From positions 1-11,499 of the forward strand of contig CALXRO010000020.1 in NCBI GenBank assembly GCA_944390875.1: a DNA stretch of 11,499 nt, given 5' to 3'. Under the pieces are notes generated by a model. The model did no database searches. It was not told the origin of the DNA and saw only the letters and a list, made by a program, of their open reading frames with translations. Numbering within the stretch: the first letter of the stretch is position 1; every line of letters begins with the position of its first letter. The translations under genes and the position numbers were made by a program. Of the stretch, positions 1 to 7,652 are shown piece by piece. The stretch is from an uncultured Rickettsiales bacterium (GTDB lineage: Bacteria; Pseudomonadota; Alphaproteobacteria; Rickettsiales; UBA1997).

Positions 1-1
1 A

Positions 2-1180
2 AGTTACTACACAAATAAGTATATAGCCAATTTTGGAATTGAATATTTAAATTTATCAAACCTATTTATTGATAAGGCTATAGACAAGCTATTTGAATAT
101 GATAAATTGTATGAACAAAAATCAAATTTACGTCATATAGCAAACTTTACTAGTTTTTTAATTAAATTTTATATTATAGAAGGATTTACTACAGCTTATC
201 ATGAACTTGGTCATGCCATGAGAAATTCCGCTGTTGGTTATGACTATTATTTTGGTATAAGTGATGTTAATATGTATCATGACATGTTGGTTCATAATAA
301 GAATTTTTTTAGTTTTTTATTTGATACAACATTTGTTAGACCATTAAAAGGTGGTTATACAATGCCTATTATAAATTCAACTGAAAGAGAAGCAAAAACA
401 GATCTTATTATATCTGCGGCTGGTATTAATAATGAAACGTACTTTCAAGAAAAAGTGATCGAAAGAAATTATTTGAATAATAATTTGAATATAAGTAATT
501 TTCTTTATTTTATTTCTTCTAAAATTGGGAACATACGCTATGTAATTTCTTCTAAAAAATATGAGAATAATTTATCATACGATCCAAATTCCGTACTTAT
601 AAATTATAGGCTGTTAAATATTAACGTAGATAGAGATGATTTAATAAAATCATTTACAATTTCAATATTATCTAGTCAATTTACATATTCATTTTTATAC
701 AGTATATTTTCAGGAGAATATTATAAACAACATAGAGTAGAACCACTTAAATATAAAAGTTTTTTTCTTCCAGATATATTCCCTTACATGACATCAAAAG
801 GTATATCTTATAGAATTAAAAGTGGCTATAAATATAGCGATAATTTGTCATTTAGATTTGGAATTGAATTTATTACAATAGGTAATTATACACAAGAGTT
901 TATATTTGGTATTAACAAAAAATTTGAAAATAATCAAATATTAGATTTTACAACAATATTTGGAAAATATGGTGTTAATTTTGAATTAACACACACTATT
1001 CCAGTATCAAAATATATAAATTTTAATCTTGACTTTGATATTTATTCTACAAAAAGTTTACATGGAGAAAGGAATGCTAGAAATTTATATAGGCCTATAG
1101 GATTAATAAACAACAATGCTGATAGGATAGACAGGGACTATGACTTTTCATTTGCTTTATCTTTAACATATTTATTTTAA
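2..1180 (+). CDS. Putative outer-membrane beta-barrel protein with HELGH motif (5' end missing)
   Basis: The reading frame is open from base 2 to the TAA at 1178-1180, giving 392 visible codons, so the true start lies left of the window. The first start-like codon inside, a TTG at 107, has no ribosome site and is probably internal. I do not recognise the family. A hydrophobic, probably helical stretch (about 149-199) leads into HELGH (200-214), which fits the zinc-binding HExxH signature of metallopeptidases. An AGINNE segment ending at Glu 434-436 could supply a third ligand, but that is inference. From about 805 to the end the protein is a series of alternating polar/hydrophobic strands and ends in Tyr-Leu-Phe. 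A C-terminal aromatic residue is the usual sorting signal of outer-membrane beta-barrels. The visible part suggests a surface or outer-membrane location. Whether it is an active protease is unknown. It may have lost catalysis, or the motif may be chance. Codon use is as AT-rich as in its neighbours. Confidence 0.75.
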   Translation, partial: SYYTNKYIANFGIEYLNLSNLFIDKAIDKLFEYDKLYEQKSNLRHIANFTSFLIKFYIIEGFTTAYHELGHAMRNSAVGYDYYFGISDVNMYHDMLVHNKNFFSFLFDTTFVRPLKGGYTMPIINSTEREAKTDLIISAAGINNETYFQEKVIERNYLNNNLNISNFLYFISSKIGNIRYVISSKKYENNLSYDPNSVLINYRLLNINVDRDDLIKSFTISILSSQFTYSFLYSIFSGEYYKQHRVEPLKYKSFFLPDIFPYMTSKGISYRIKSGYKYSDNLSFRFGIEFITIGNYTQEFIFGINKKFENNQILDFTTIFGKYGVNFELTHTIPVSKYINFNLDFDIYSTKSLHGERNARNLYRPIGLINNNADRIDRDYDFSFALSLTYLF

Positions 1181-1186
1181 TACTAC

Positions 1187-1221
1187 AAAAATAACTTCAT
1201 TTCAATTATGAAGTCATTTTT
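1187..1221. terminator. Bidirectional hairpin terminator between convergent genes
   Basis: Arms 1187-1200 and 1208-1221 pair around a 7-base loop. The stem core is ACTTCAT/ATGAAGT, flanked by A-runs on the left and T-runs on the right, so either transcript ends its hairpin with a U-rich tail. The single non-Watson-Crick position is A-C in the plus-strand RNA but G-U in the minus-strand RNA, so the hairpin is slightly better for the minus direction. It fills the 51-base gap between the beta-barrel gene and the convergent small secreted-protein gene. Confidence 0.75.
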
Positions 1222-1231
1222 ATGTAAAAGA

Positions 1232-1585
1232 TTAAAGTTTTTTATGTAACAACTTTTCACCAACTCTAATATAATAGCCTGGTTTTAGACAATCGAGATT
1301 ATATACTGTATTTCCACATCTAATTTCAATTTCTTCAGCTTCAAGACCAATATTATTGCCTACATAACAAGCACAACCATCATCTATGGATGTCACATAT
1401 TTTTTTGTTTTAATTGAAATACTATTTCCTACTATACCACATAAAGAACCATATCTATTATCTCCTATAGCACTAGTTATAGGGAATTTTCTTCCATCAC
1501 TAAGAGTAATAAAATTACTCGCTAAAAGCTTTGAAGAAAAAGCTGATGAACAAACAATAGATAATAAATAAAAAATTTTCTTCAT
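1232..1585 (-). CDS. Small secreted cysteine-containing protein, unknown function
   Basis: This 117-residue protein has a clear N-terminal signal peptide: Lys-Lys at 2-3, a hydrophobic core at about 4-15, and a likely signal peptidase I site near the Ala-Ser at 22-23. A cysteine at residue 12 sits in the core, but the preceding residues (Ser-Ile-Val) do not fit a lipobox well, so a lipoprotein is less likely. The mature part has five cysteines (49, 71, 73, 90, 99), including a Cys-Ala-Cys pair, with short glycine-rich beta-type segments. This suggests a small disulphide-stabilised periplasmic or exported domain. I do not recognise a family. The ATG start is preferred because it gives the signal peptide directly. 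There is no Shine-Dalgarno sequence ahead of it. It has its own likely promoter at 1625-1654 and ends at the shared terminator. The plus-strand reading frame inside it is a shadow. Confidence 0.75.
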   Translation of the reverse strand: MKKIFYLLSIVCSSAFSSKLLASNFITLSDGRKFPITSAIGDNRYGSLCGIVGNSISIKTKKYVTSIDDGCACYVGNNIGLEAEEIEIRCGNTVYNLDCLKPGYYIRVGEKLLHKKL

Positions 1586-1624
1586 ATTAACTAACCAATT
1601 TTTATTAATACATAGAATTATGCT

Positions 1625-1654
1625 ATTATTAATATAATAAAATTACTATATCAA
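1625..1654 (-). promoter_or_regulatory. Likely sigma70-type promoter of the small secreted-protein gene
   Basis: Read on the minus strand: TTGATA (1649-1654), an 18-base spacer, then AATAAT (1625-1630), each one mismatch from consensus. The start of transcription would fall near 1617, about 30 bases before the ATG. In DNA this AT-rich such matches are common, so support is moderate. It lies in the 95-base gap downstream of rmuC, where I see no terminator, so the gene may also be reached by read-through from rmuC. Confidence 0.45.
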
Positions 1655-1680
1655 TTTTGTTAAACAGCATTTTGAATAAT

Positions 1681-2979
1681 TTAACCACTAATGTTTTCAG
1701 TTTCAATATTTTTACCTATATACGAACCAATTTCTTCAACAGTTTTCTTAATATTACCTTTACCTTCAATTATATAGTTATACGCATCATAGTAAACCGA
1801 TATTGCATTATCAAGACTTGATTTAACTTTTTCCATATTCTCGCGATATTTTTCAAATTTTTCACAAAGTCTATTTGCTAAATAAATTATTTTTTCCACA
1901 TTTTTACTTTGTTTTTCAATATTTTTAAATGATTTTATCGTTTCTAATATAGGCACTATAGTTGATGCTGTAACTATATTTATCTTTTTTTCTATTGCGT
2001 TTTTCATAAGTTTCTCATCATATTTTATCGCAGCAAAATATGCACTTTCAAGTGGTAAATACATAAATACAAAATCCGGTGACTGATTATAAAGTTTCTG
2101 ATATTCTTTATTACTTAATTCATTTATATGATTTTTTATATCCCTACAGTAGTCTTTCATATATTTATCTTTTTCAATATCAGTCTTTGAATTTACATAT
2201 TCTTTATAATTATTTATTGAAACTTTAACATCTATTATAATTTTCTTTTCTTCTGGTAAATTTACAACAAAATCAGGTATAAGAATATTATTTGATTCAT
2301 TTTCCTTTCTTTCTTGTATAAAATAATCAATACCATTAATAAAACCAATTGATTCAAAAATATTTCTAAGGGTCATTTCACCCCAATTTCCTTGAATTTT
2401 CTTATTATCCTTAAGAACATCTGCCAAATTATCAGCTTTTTCACCTATATTTTTAGTTTGTTCCATAAGATTATTTATTTGTGTCTCAATAGCAACTTTA
2501 CTTTCTATATTATTTTTATCTGTTTCTTTTAGTTTTTCTTTAAGTTCTATAATATCCTTATTAAGTGGATTAATCAAATTTAGTAAATTTTTTTCCTGTT
2601 GTGTATTAAAATTTGTACCCTGATTTTTAATAATTTCATTTGAAATTAATTTAAATTGATTTGTTAATTCATCTTTAATCATTAAAATTTCTTTTATTGA
2701 TTCTTTTTTATTTAATAACTCAAATTTTATTTGTTCATTCTTTATTCTTAGTTCATTATAAACTTCCTTTAAATCTTCATATTCAAGTAACATATTTGTG
2801 TTTTTATTTACTAAATCATTAATCTGTTGTTTCAAATTTTCATTTTCATTAACAAAAAAGTTATTTTTAGATAATAGTTCAATATTTTTTTCAGATTTTT
2901 CCTGAATCTTCCTAAGTAACACAAAACAAACAAAAAATAAAAAGAAAATGATAACTGACAAAAACAATTTAATTAACAT
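1681..2979 (-). CDS. rmuC: RmuC family DNA recombination protein
   Basis: This 432-residue protein matches the RmuC family, which in E. coli limits inversion at short repeats and is thought to act as a nuclease on DNA structures during recombination. Residues 3-22 form one N-terminal membrane anchor. Residues of about 24-195 are Lys/Glu/Asn-rich coiled coil. The RmuC domain follows: GNWGE (197-201), then a PD-(D/E)xK-like nuclease core with Pro-Asp at 235-236 and Asp-Val-Lys at 250-252, then PLESAYFAA (309-317) and a helical C-terminal tail. All family hallmarks are present and length is normal, so it should be functional. The ATG start at 2979 is chosen because it gives the membrane anchor. 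No Shine-Dalgarno sequence precedes it. It lies directly downstream of 16S on the same strand with its own promoter at 3018-3045. No hairpin terminator is visible after it. The function is known for the family, not shown here. Confidence 0.95.
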   Translation of the reverse strand: MLIKLFLSVIIFFLFFVCFVLLRKIQEKSEKNIELLSKNNFFVNENENLKQQINDLVNKNTNMLLEYEDLKEVYNELRIKNEQIKFELLNKKESIKEILMIKDELTNQFKLISNEIIKNQGTNFNTQQEKNLLNLINPLNKDIIELKEKLKETDKNNIESKVAIETQINNLMEQTKNIGEKADNLADVLKDNKKIQGNWGEMTLRNIFESIGFINGIDYFIQERKENESNNILIPDFVVNLPEEKKIIIDVKVSINNYKEYVNSKTDIEKDKYMKDYCRDIKNHINELSNKEYQKLYNQSPDFVFMYLPLESAYFAAIKYDEKLMKNAIEKKINIVTASTIVPILETIKSFKNIEKQSKNVEKIIYLANRLCEKFEKYRENMEKVKSSLDNAISVYYDAYNYIIEGKGNIKKTVEEIGSYIGKNIETENISG

Positions 2980-3017
2980 AAAGAAATAGATCTAATATAC
3001 AGTTGATACTACTTACA

Positions 3018-3045
3018 ATTATAGCACGAGGTCAATTTAATTCAA
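3018..3045 (-). promoter_or_regulatory. Likely rmuC promoter with extended -10
   Basis: Minus strand: TTGAAT (3040-3045), a 16-base spacer and a perfect TATAAT (3018-3023), preceded by TGC so that the element reads TGCTATAAT, an extended -10. The same nine bases occur in the 16S promoter at 4962-4970. The start would be near 3011, giving a leader of about 32 bases for rmuC. It lies about 35 bases past the 3' arm of the 16S processing stem. Confidence 0.65.
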
Positions 3046-3080
3046 GATTATTTGTAACTTATAAAGACAAATATTAAAAA

Positions 3081-3117
3081 ATAACAGATAAAAAACACTA
3101 ATAACGAAGGTGATAGC
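3081..3117 (-). repeat. 3' arm of the pre-16S processing stem
   Basis: This 37-base segment is the near-perfect reverse complement of 4815-4852 on the other side of the 16S gene. Eleven bases (ATAACAGATAA) match at the outer end. A small internal loop follows, then TAATAAC, one mismatch, and AAGGTGATAGC at the inner end. In the rRNA precursor the two arms would pair to form the long stem that RNase III cuts in other bacteria. A run of six Us follows the arm in the minus-strand RNA, but no local hairpin is evident. Confidence 0.85.
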
Positions 3118-3153
3118 TGGAAGCATAATCCGGAGATTAGCTTCATTCTCTTT

Positions 3154-4667
<1,514 letters not shown>

Positions 4668-4814
4668 TAAAAAAATCGTTGAATGATCTCAAACTCTATA
4701 TTATATCTACTGGAATTGACTGTTTATAATAGTAATATTATCCATTATGGAAACATTACAAAACATTATCAATATAAATATAACAAAAGTTCATTTTTAG
4801 AATAAAATCTAAAT

Positions 4815-4852
4815 GCTATCACCTTTGTTATTATTGCTTTGTTATCTGTTAT
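4815..4852 (-). repeat. 5' arm of the pre-16S processing stem
   Basis: This 38-base segment is complementary to 3081-3117 beyond the 3' end of 16S, with pairing blocks of 11, 7 and 11 bases separated by an internal loop and one mismatch. Its position between promoter and mature 16S is as expected for the leader half of an RNase III processing stem. Confidence 0.85.
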
Positions 4853-4885
4853 ATACAATAAAAAACAACATGCGATAATCAAAAG

Positions 4886-4908
4886 ACCATGATAAAACTT
4901 AGCATGGT
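4886..4908 (-). repeat. Inverted repeat in the 16S leader
   Basis: ACCATG (4886-4891) and CATGGT (4903-4908) are perfect inverted copies separated by 11 bases. It would form a small hairpin in the leader RNA, nested inside the possible GCGATA/TATCGC pairing. It could be a leader fold or a protein site. No function is shown. Confidence 0.45.
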
Positions 4909-4961
4909 AACATTAATTAATAAATTTTGGTAATTTATAGAAATATCGCCTTACACAAACT

Positions 4962-4990
4962 ATTATAGCATTAACCTAGATAAATGTCAA
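4962..4990 (-). promoter_or_regulatory. 16S rRNA promoter, perfect sigma70 consensus
   Basis: On the minus strand TTGACA (4985-4990) is followed after exactly 17 bases by TATAAT (4962-4967), with TGC directly before it giving an extended -10. Every consensus base is present, as expected for a strong rRNA promoter. Transcription should start near 4955. This is the best promoter in the window, and its direction and distance fit the 16S gene. Confidence 0.9.
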
Positions 4991-5116
4991 CAGGCAAATA
5001 TAAAAAAATTTAAAATGTTGATTTTATAGATTTTAAGAGATATTGAACAATTTTTATACAATATTTATACAAAAAAATTTTGATTTTTTTATTATGTTTT
5101 AAAACAATATTGCTTT

Positions 5117-5143
5117 TTGAATCAAAGTTTATTTTATTATAAG
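5117..5143 (+). promoter_or_regulatory. Weak candidate promoter for the restriction-modification gene
   Basis: TTGAAT (5117-5122) and TATAAG (5138-5143) are separated by 15 bases, shorter than ideal. The start would be about 15-20 bases before the ATG at 5167. The rest of 4991-5166 is AT-rich with no gene, repeat or clear operator. This candidate is only the best of several poor matches. Confidence 0.25.
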
Positions 5144-5166
5144 TAGAATAATTTTAAATAATTATT

Positions 5167-7491
5167 ATGAACTTTAAAACAGAAGACAAAGTTAGGGACG
5201 AAGCAAAAAAGAAATTAAATTTATTTAGTATAGATAAAGTTTGTATTTCTGATGTGGGGCAATTAACAACTTTTAATCAGCTAAATTTTAAGGGTATAAA
5301 TGATAAGCCTGATGGTTGGTATTTGCCTTTAAACTTAAATGAACCTGCTTTGGTACTTGAATGTAAAAATTCAAATGAATATGTAAATAATCCAAAATGG
5401 ATTCAAGAATTACAAAAGAACATAGATATTGTACACACAAAATATAAAAAAGTTATCGGCATACTTTATAACGGGTATGATGTTCTAGTTATTAAAGATA
5501 ATAAGCAAGTTGATTTAACTAATAATCTTTTATCAAAGGAATACTATGTTAAAACACTTTATAATCAAAATCAAATAGATAAAAACCTAATCTATTCTTT
5601 AACTGCAAAAATCAACAATATACTTCATTTTGACTTTGGAATTAAAAACTTATCTCACAGAATGGTTTTTACTGCTTGCTCTCTTGTTGCTAAAAGATAT
5701 AATGCCGTTTTAGTTAAAGGTATGGATTGGGTAACTTTACAACAATCAATAGTTTCAACTTTAAATAAATCTTATGAAAATGATAAAAAGATAAATGGTA
5801 AACTAGATATAATTGGTGAAACTTTTGCAAGTATCAAAGCAAATCTGACAGACAACCAAGAAAAAATTGATGAATTTATTGATTGTATTGAAAAAATATC
5901 TGATAACATAAACTCGGATTATTGGAATGGTGAAGATGTTATGGGTATATTTTTTAATGAATTTACAAGGTATAAAGGCAAAACAGAACAAGGACAAGTT
6001 TTTACACCAGACCATATAACTTCTTTAATGTATCGCATTTGTGGCGTTAGTTATAAAGATAGAGTTTTAGATGCTTGCTGTGGTAGTGGCGCATTTCTCG
6101 TAAAAGCAATGAGGAATATGATAAAAGAAGTTGGGGGTATAAATAATGAATGTGCCGTAAAAGATATAAAGCACAATAAATTATTTGGTATAGAATTTGA
6201 TAAAGAAGTTTATACTCTTGCTTGTGCTAATATGATGATACATAAAGACGGAAAAACAAATATAATACAAGATGATACAAGAAAAAAAGAAATCGGTGAA
6301 TGGATTAAAAGCAAACATATAACAAAAGTATTAATGAATCCTCCTTATGAAGAAAAGTATGGCTGTATTAAAATCATAGAAAATGTTTTAGATAATGTGG
6401 AGCAAGGTGCTATATGTGGTTTTATATTATCTGATCAAAAATTAGAAACAAAACAAAAACATGTTAGAAAAATGTTAAAAAAACATACATTACAAAAAAT
6501 TATAAAATTATCAGAAGAAACATTCCAAGGTATGGTATCAACTACTACCTCTATTTTTATCTTTAAAGCAGGAGAGCCACAAAATAATAAATCCGTTTTT
6601 GCTTGTTATATCAAAGATGATGGGCTTATAACAATCAAAAATCAAGGAAGACACGATTATTATAATAAATGGCAAGACATAGAAAATTATTGGGTAGATG
6701 TTATTTATAAACAAAATGGAAATGATACAATACAATTTTTAGATGTAAATGAAATTCTAAAATATAAAATACCTGAACCTAAATTTAGTATAAGCGAGAA
6801 TGAAATTAAAAAAAATGTTTTAGATTATGTATTATTTAAGAATAAAATAAAGATTAAAGAACTAAATGAAAGTGTCTTAAATTATATTTGGTTTGGTGAA
6901 AAAAATAATTTGATTACAAGCAAATTAATTACATTTATAAATAACCAAACGCAAATAAAACAAATAGATATTTCTAATTGGAAACCGTTTTTATTGAAAA
7001 ATATTTTTGAGATAAAAGGTGCAAAAAAGAAACAAGCAAGAAAAATTGTGGAAAAAAATGGGGAAGGTAAATTTCCCTATATTACAACGCAAGCAACAGA
7101 TAATGGCGTTGCTGGATATTTTAATGCAAAAACAGAAGAAAAAGATGTCTTGACAATAGATAGTGCAGTTCTAGGAACTTGTTTTTATCAATCAAAAGAA
7201 TTTACAACAAGTGATCATGTAGAAATATTAAAACCTTTAAATTTTATTCTAAATGATTTCAAAGCATTATTTTTAGTTTCTGTTATAAATAAGGTTGGAA
7301 AAATTAAAGGTTATTCTTTCACTACAAAAAGGTCACAACAAGCATTGAAAAAAGAAATCATTTATTTACCTATTAATAATAAGTATAAAGAAAATGATAT
7401 CAAATATAATAATGCAAATATGGTAGATTTTAATATAATAGAACAAATTATAAAACCTATTTTTGAAACGGTAAGTGAAGTATTTAAGTAA
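5167..7491 (+). CDS. Single-chain restriction-modification enzyme (Type IIG-like)
   Basis: The protein has 774 residues and combines cleavage, methylation and target recognition. An N-terminal nuclease-like domain has Pro-Asp at 48-49 and Glu-Cys-Lys at 65-67, matching a PD-(D/E)xK core. A helical linker follows to about residue 255. The N6-adenine methyltransferase has GQVFTP (276-281), motif I DACCGSGAF (302-310) for AdoMet, an acidic Glu at 343, and the catalytic NPPY at 391-394. Residues 603-735 resemble one target-recognition domain of Type I specificity subunits. This order (nuclease, linker, methylase, single TRD) is that of Type IIG enzymes, at the short end of their usual length. All key residues seen are intact, so activity is plausible, and the recognition sequence cannot be read from this. 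No separate R, M or S gene adjoins it. The ATG has no Shine-Dalgarno sequence. It diverges from the 16S promoter and precedes the GTA hub gene by 161 bases. Minus-strand frames inside it are shadows. Confidence 0.9.
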   Translation: MNFKTEDKVRDEAKKKLNLFSIDKVCISDVGQLTTFNQLNFKGINDKPDGWYLPLNLNEPALVLECKNSNEYVNNPKWIQELQKNIDIVHTKYKKVIGILYNGYDVLVIKDNKQVDLTNNLLSKEYYVKTLYNQNQIDKNLIYSLTAKINNILHFDFGIKNLSHRMVFTACSLVAKRYNAVLVKGMDWVTLQQSIVSTLNKSYENDKKINGKLDIIGETFASIKANLTDNQEKIDEFIDCIEKISDNINSDYWNGEDVMGIFFNEFTRYKGKTEQGQVFTPDHITSLMYRICGVSYKDRVLDACCGSGAFLVKAMRNMIKEVGGINNECAVKDIKHNKLFGIEFDKEVYTLACANMMIHKDGKTNIIQDDTRKKEIGEWIKSKHITKVLMNPPYEEKYGCIKIIENVLDNVEQGAICGFILSDQKLETKQKHVRKMLKKHTLQKIIKLSEETFQGMVSTTTSIFIFKAGEPQNNKSVFACYIKDDGLITIKNQGRHDYYNKWQDIENYWVDVIYKQNGNDTIQFLDVNEILKYKIPEPKFSISENEIKKNVLDYVLFKNKIKIKELNESVLNYIWFGEKNNLITSKLITFINNQTQIKQIDISNWKPFLLKNIFEIKGAKKKQARKIVEKNGEGKFPYITTQATDNGVAGYFNAKTEEKDVLTIDSAVLGTCFYQSKEFTTSDHVEILKPLNFILNDFKALFLVSVINKVGKIKGYSFTTKRSQQALKKEIIYLPINNKYKENDIKYNNANMVDFNIIEQIIKPIFETVSEVFK

Positions 7492-7571
7492 TTTAACATT
7501 ATCATTGTATTACATTCCTCAGCTAAAACAAAAAAAATTATTTAATGAATGTTAAAATTTAACATTATTTT
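7491..7571. repeat. Three copies of a TTTAACATT repeat after the R-M gene, weak terminator
   Basis: TTTAACATT occurs at 7492-7500 and 7558-7566, and its inverted copy AATGTTAAA at 7548-7556. The inverted copy can pair with the adjacent right copy as a tight hairpin followed by ATTTT, a weak terminator-like structure. It can also pair with the left copy, which overlaps the stop codon region, across a 47-base loop. The rest of the 161-base gap to the next gene shows an A-run (7530-7537) and no gene or convincing promoter. Confidence 0.4.
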
Positions 7572-7652
7572 AAACATAGCACAATTTTTAAAAAATACTC
7601 TCCCCTAAAAAATAAATATGTTTACATTTTTCTATAAATAGAATTATTTTAT

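Larger units (their letters stand above)
4668..4955 (-). other. 16S rRNA leader (transcribed, non-coding)
   Basis: The leader runs from the inferred transcription start near 4955 to the mature 5' end and contains no credible coding sequence on either strand. It holds a short hairpin (4886-4908), a possible 6-base outer stem joining 4944-4949 (TATCGC) to 4872-4877 (GCGATA), the 5' processing arm (4815-4852), and about 147 AT-rich bases before mature 16S. I see no convincing boxA antitermination sequence. Confidence 0.7.

Noticed and set aside
107..109. TTG as the start of the first gene
   Set aside because: The frame is open without a stop to base 2 and no ribosome site precedes the TTG, so the gene most likely begins outside the window.
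1386..1571. Plus-strand 61-codon frame
   Set aside because: It is antisense to the signal-peptide gene, which has the more convincing protein features.
1655..1680. Possible terminator just after rmuC
   Set aside because: The outer four bases are complementary but no stem with a U-tail forms.
4744..4772. Second possible 16S promoter on the minus strand (TTGATA, 17 bases, CATAAT)
   Set aside because: It lies between the 5' processing arm and mature 16S, so its transcript would lack the processing stem. Matches of this quality are frequent in such AT-rich sequence.
5803..6735. Minus-strand frames of 65-70 codons
   Set aside because: Shadows of the restriction-modification gene, crossing its conserved methylase motifs; no start signals.
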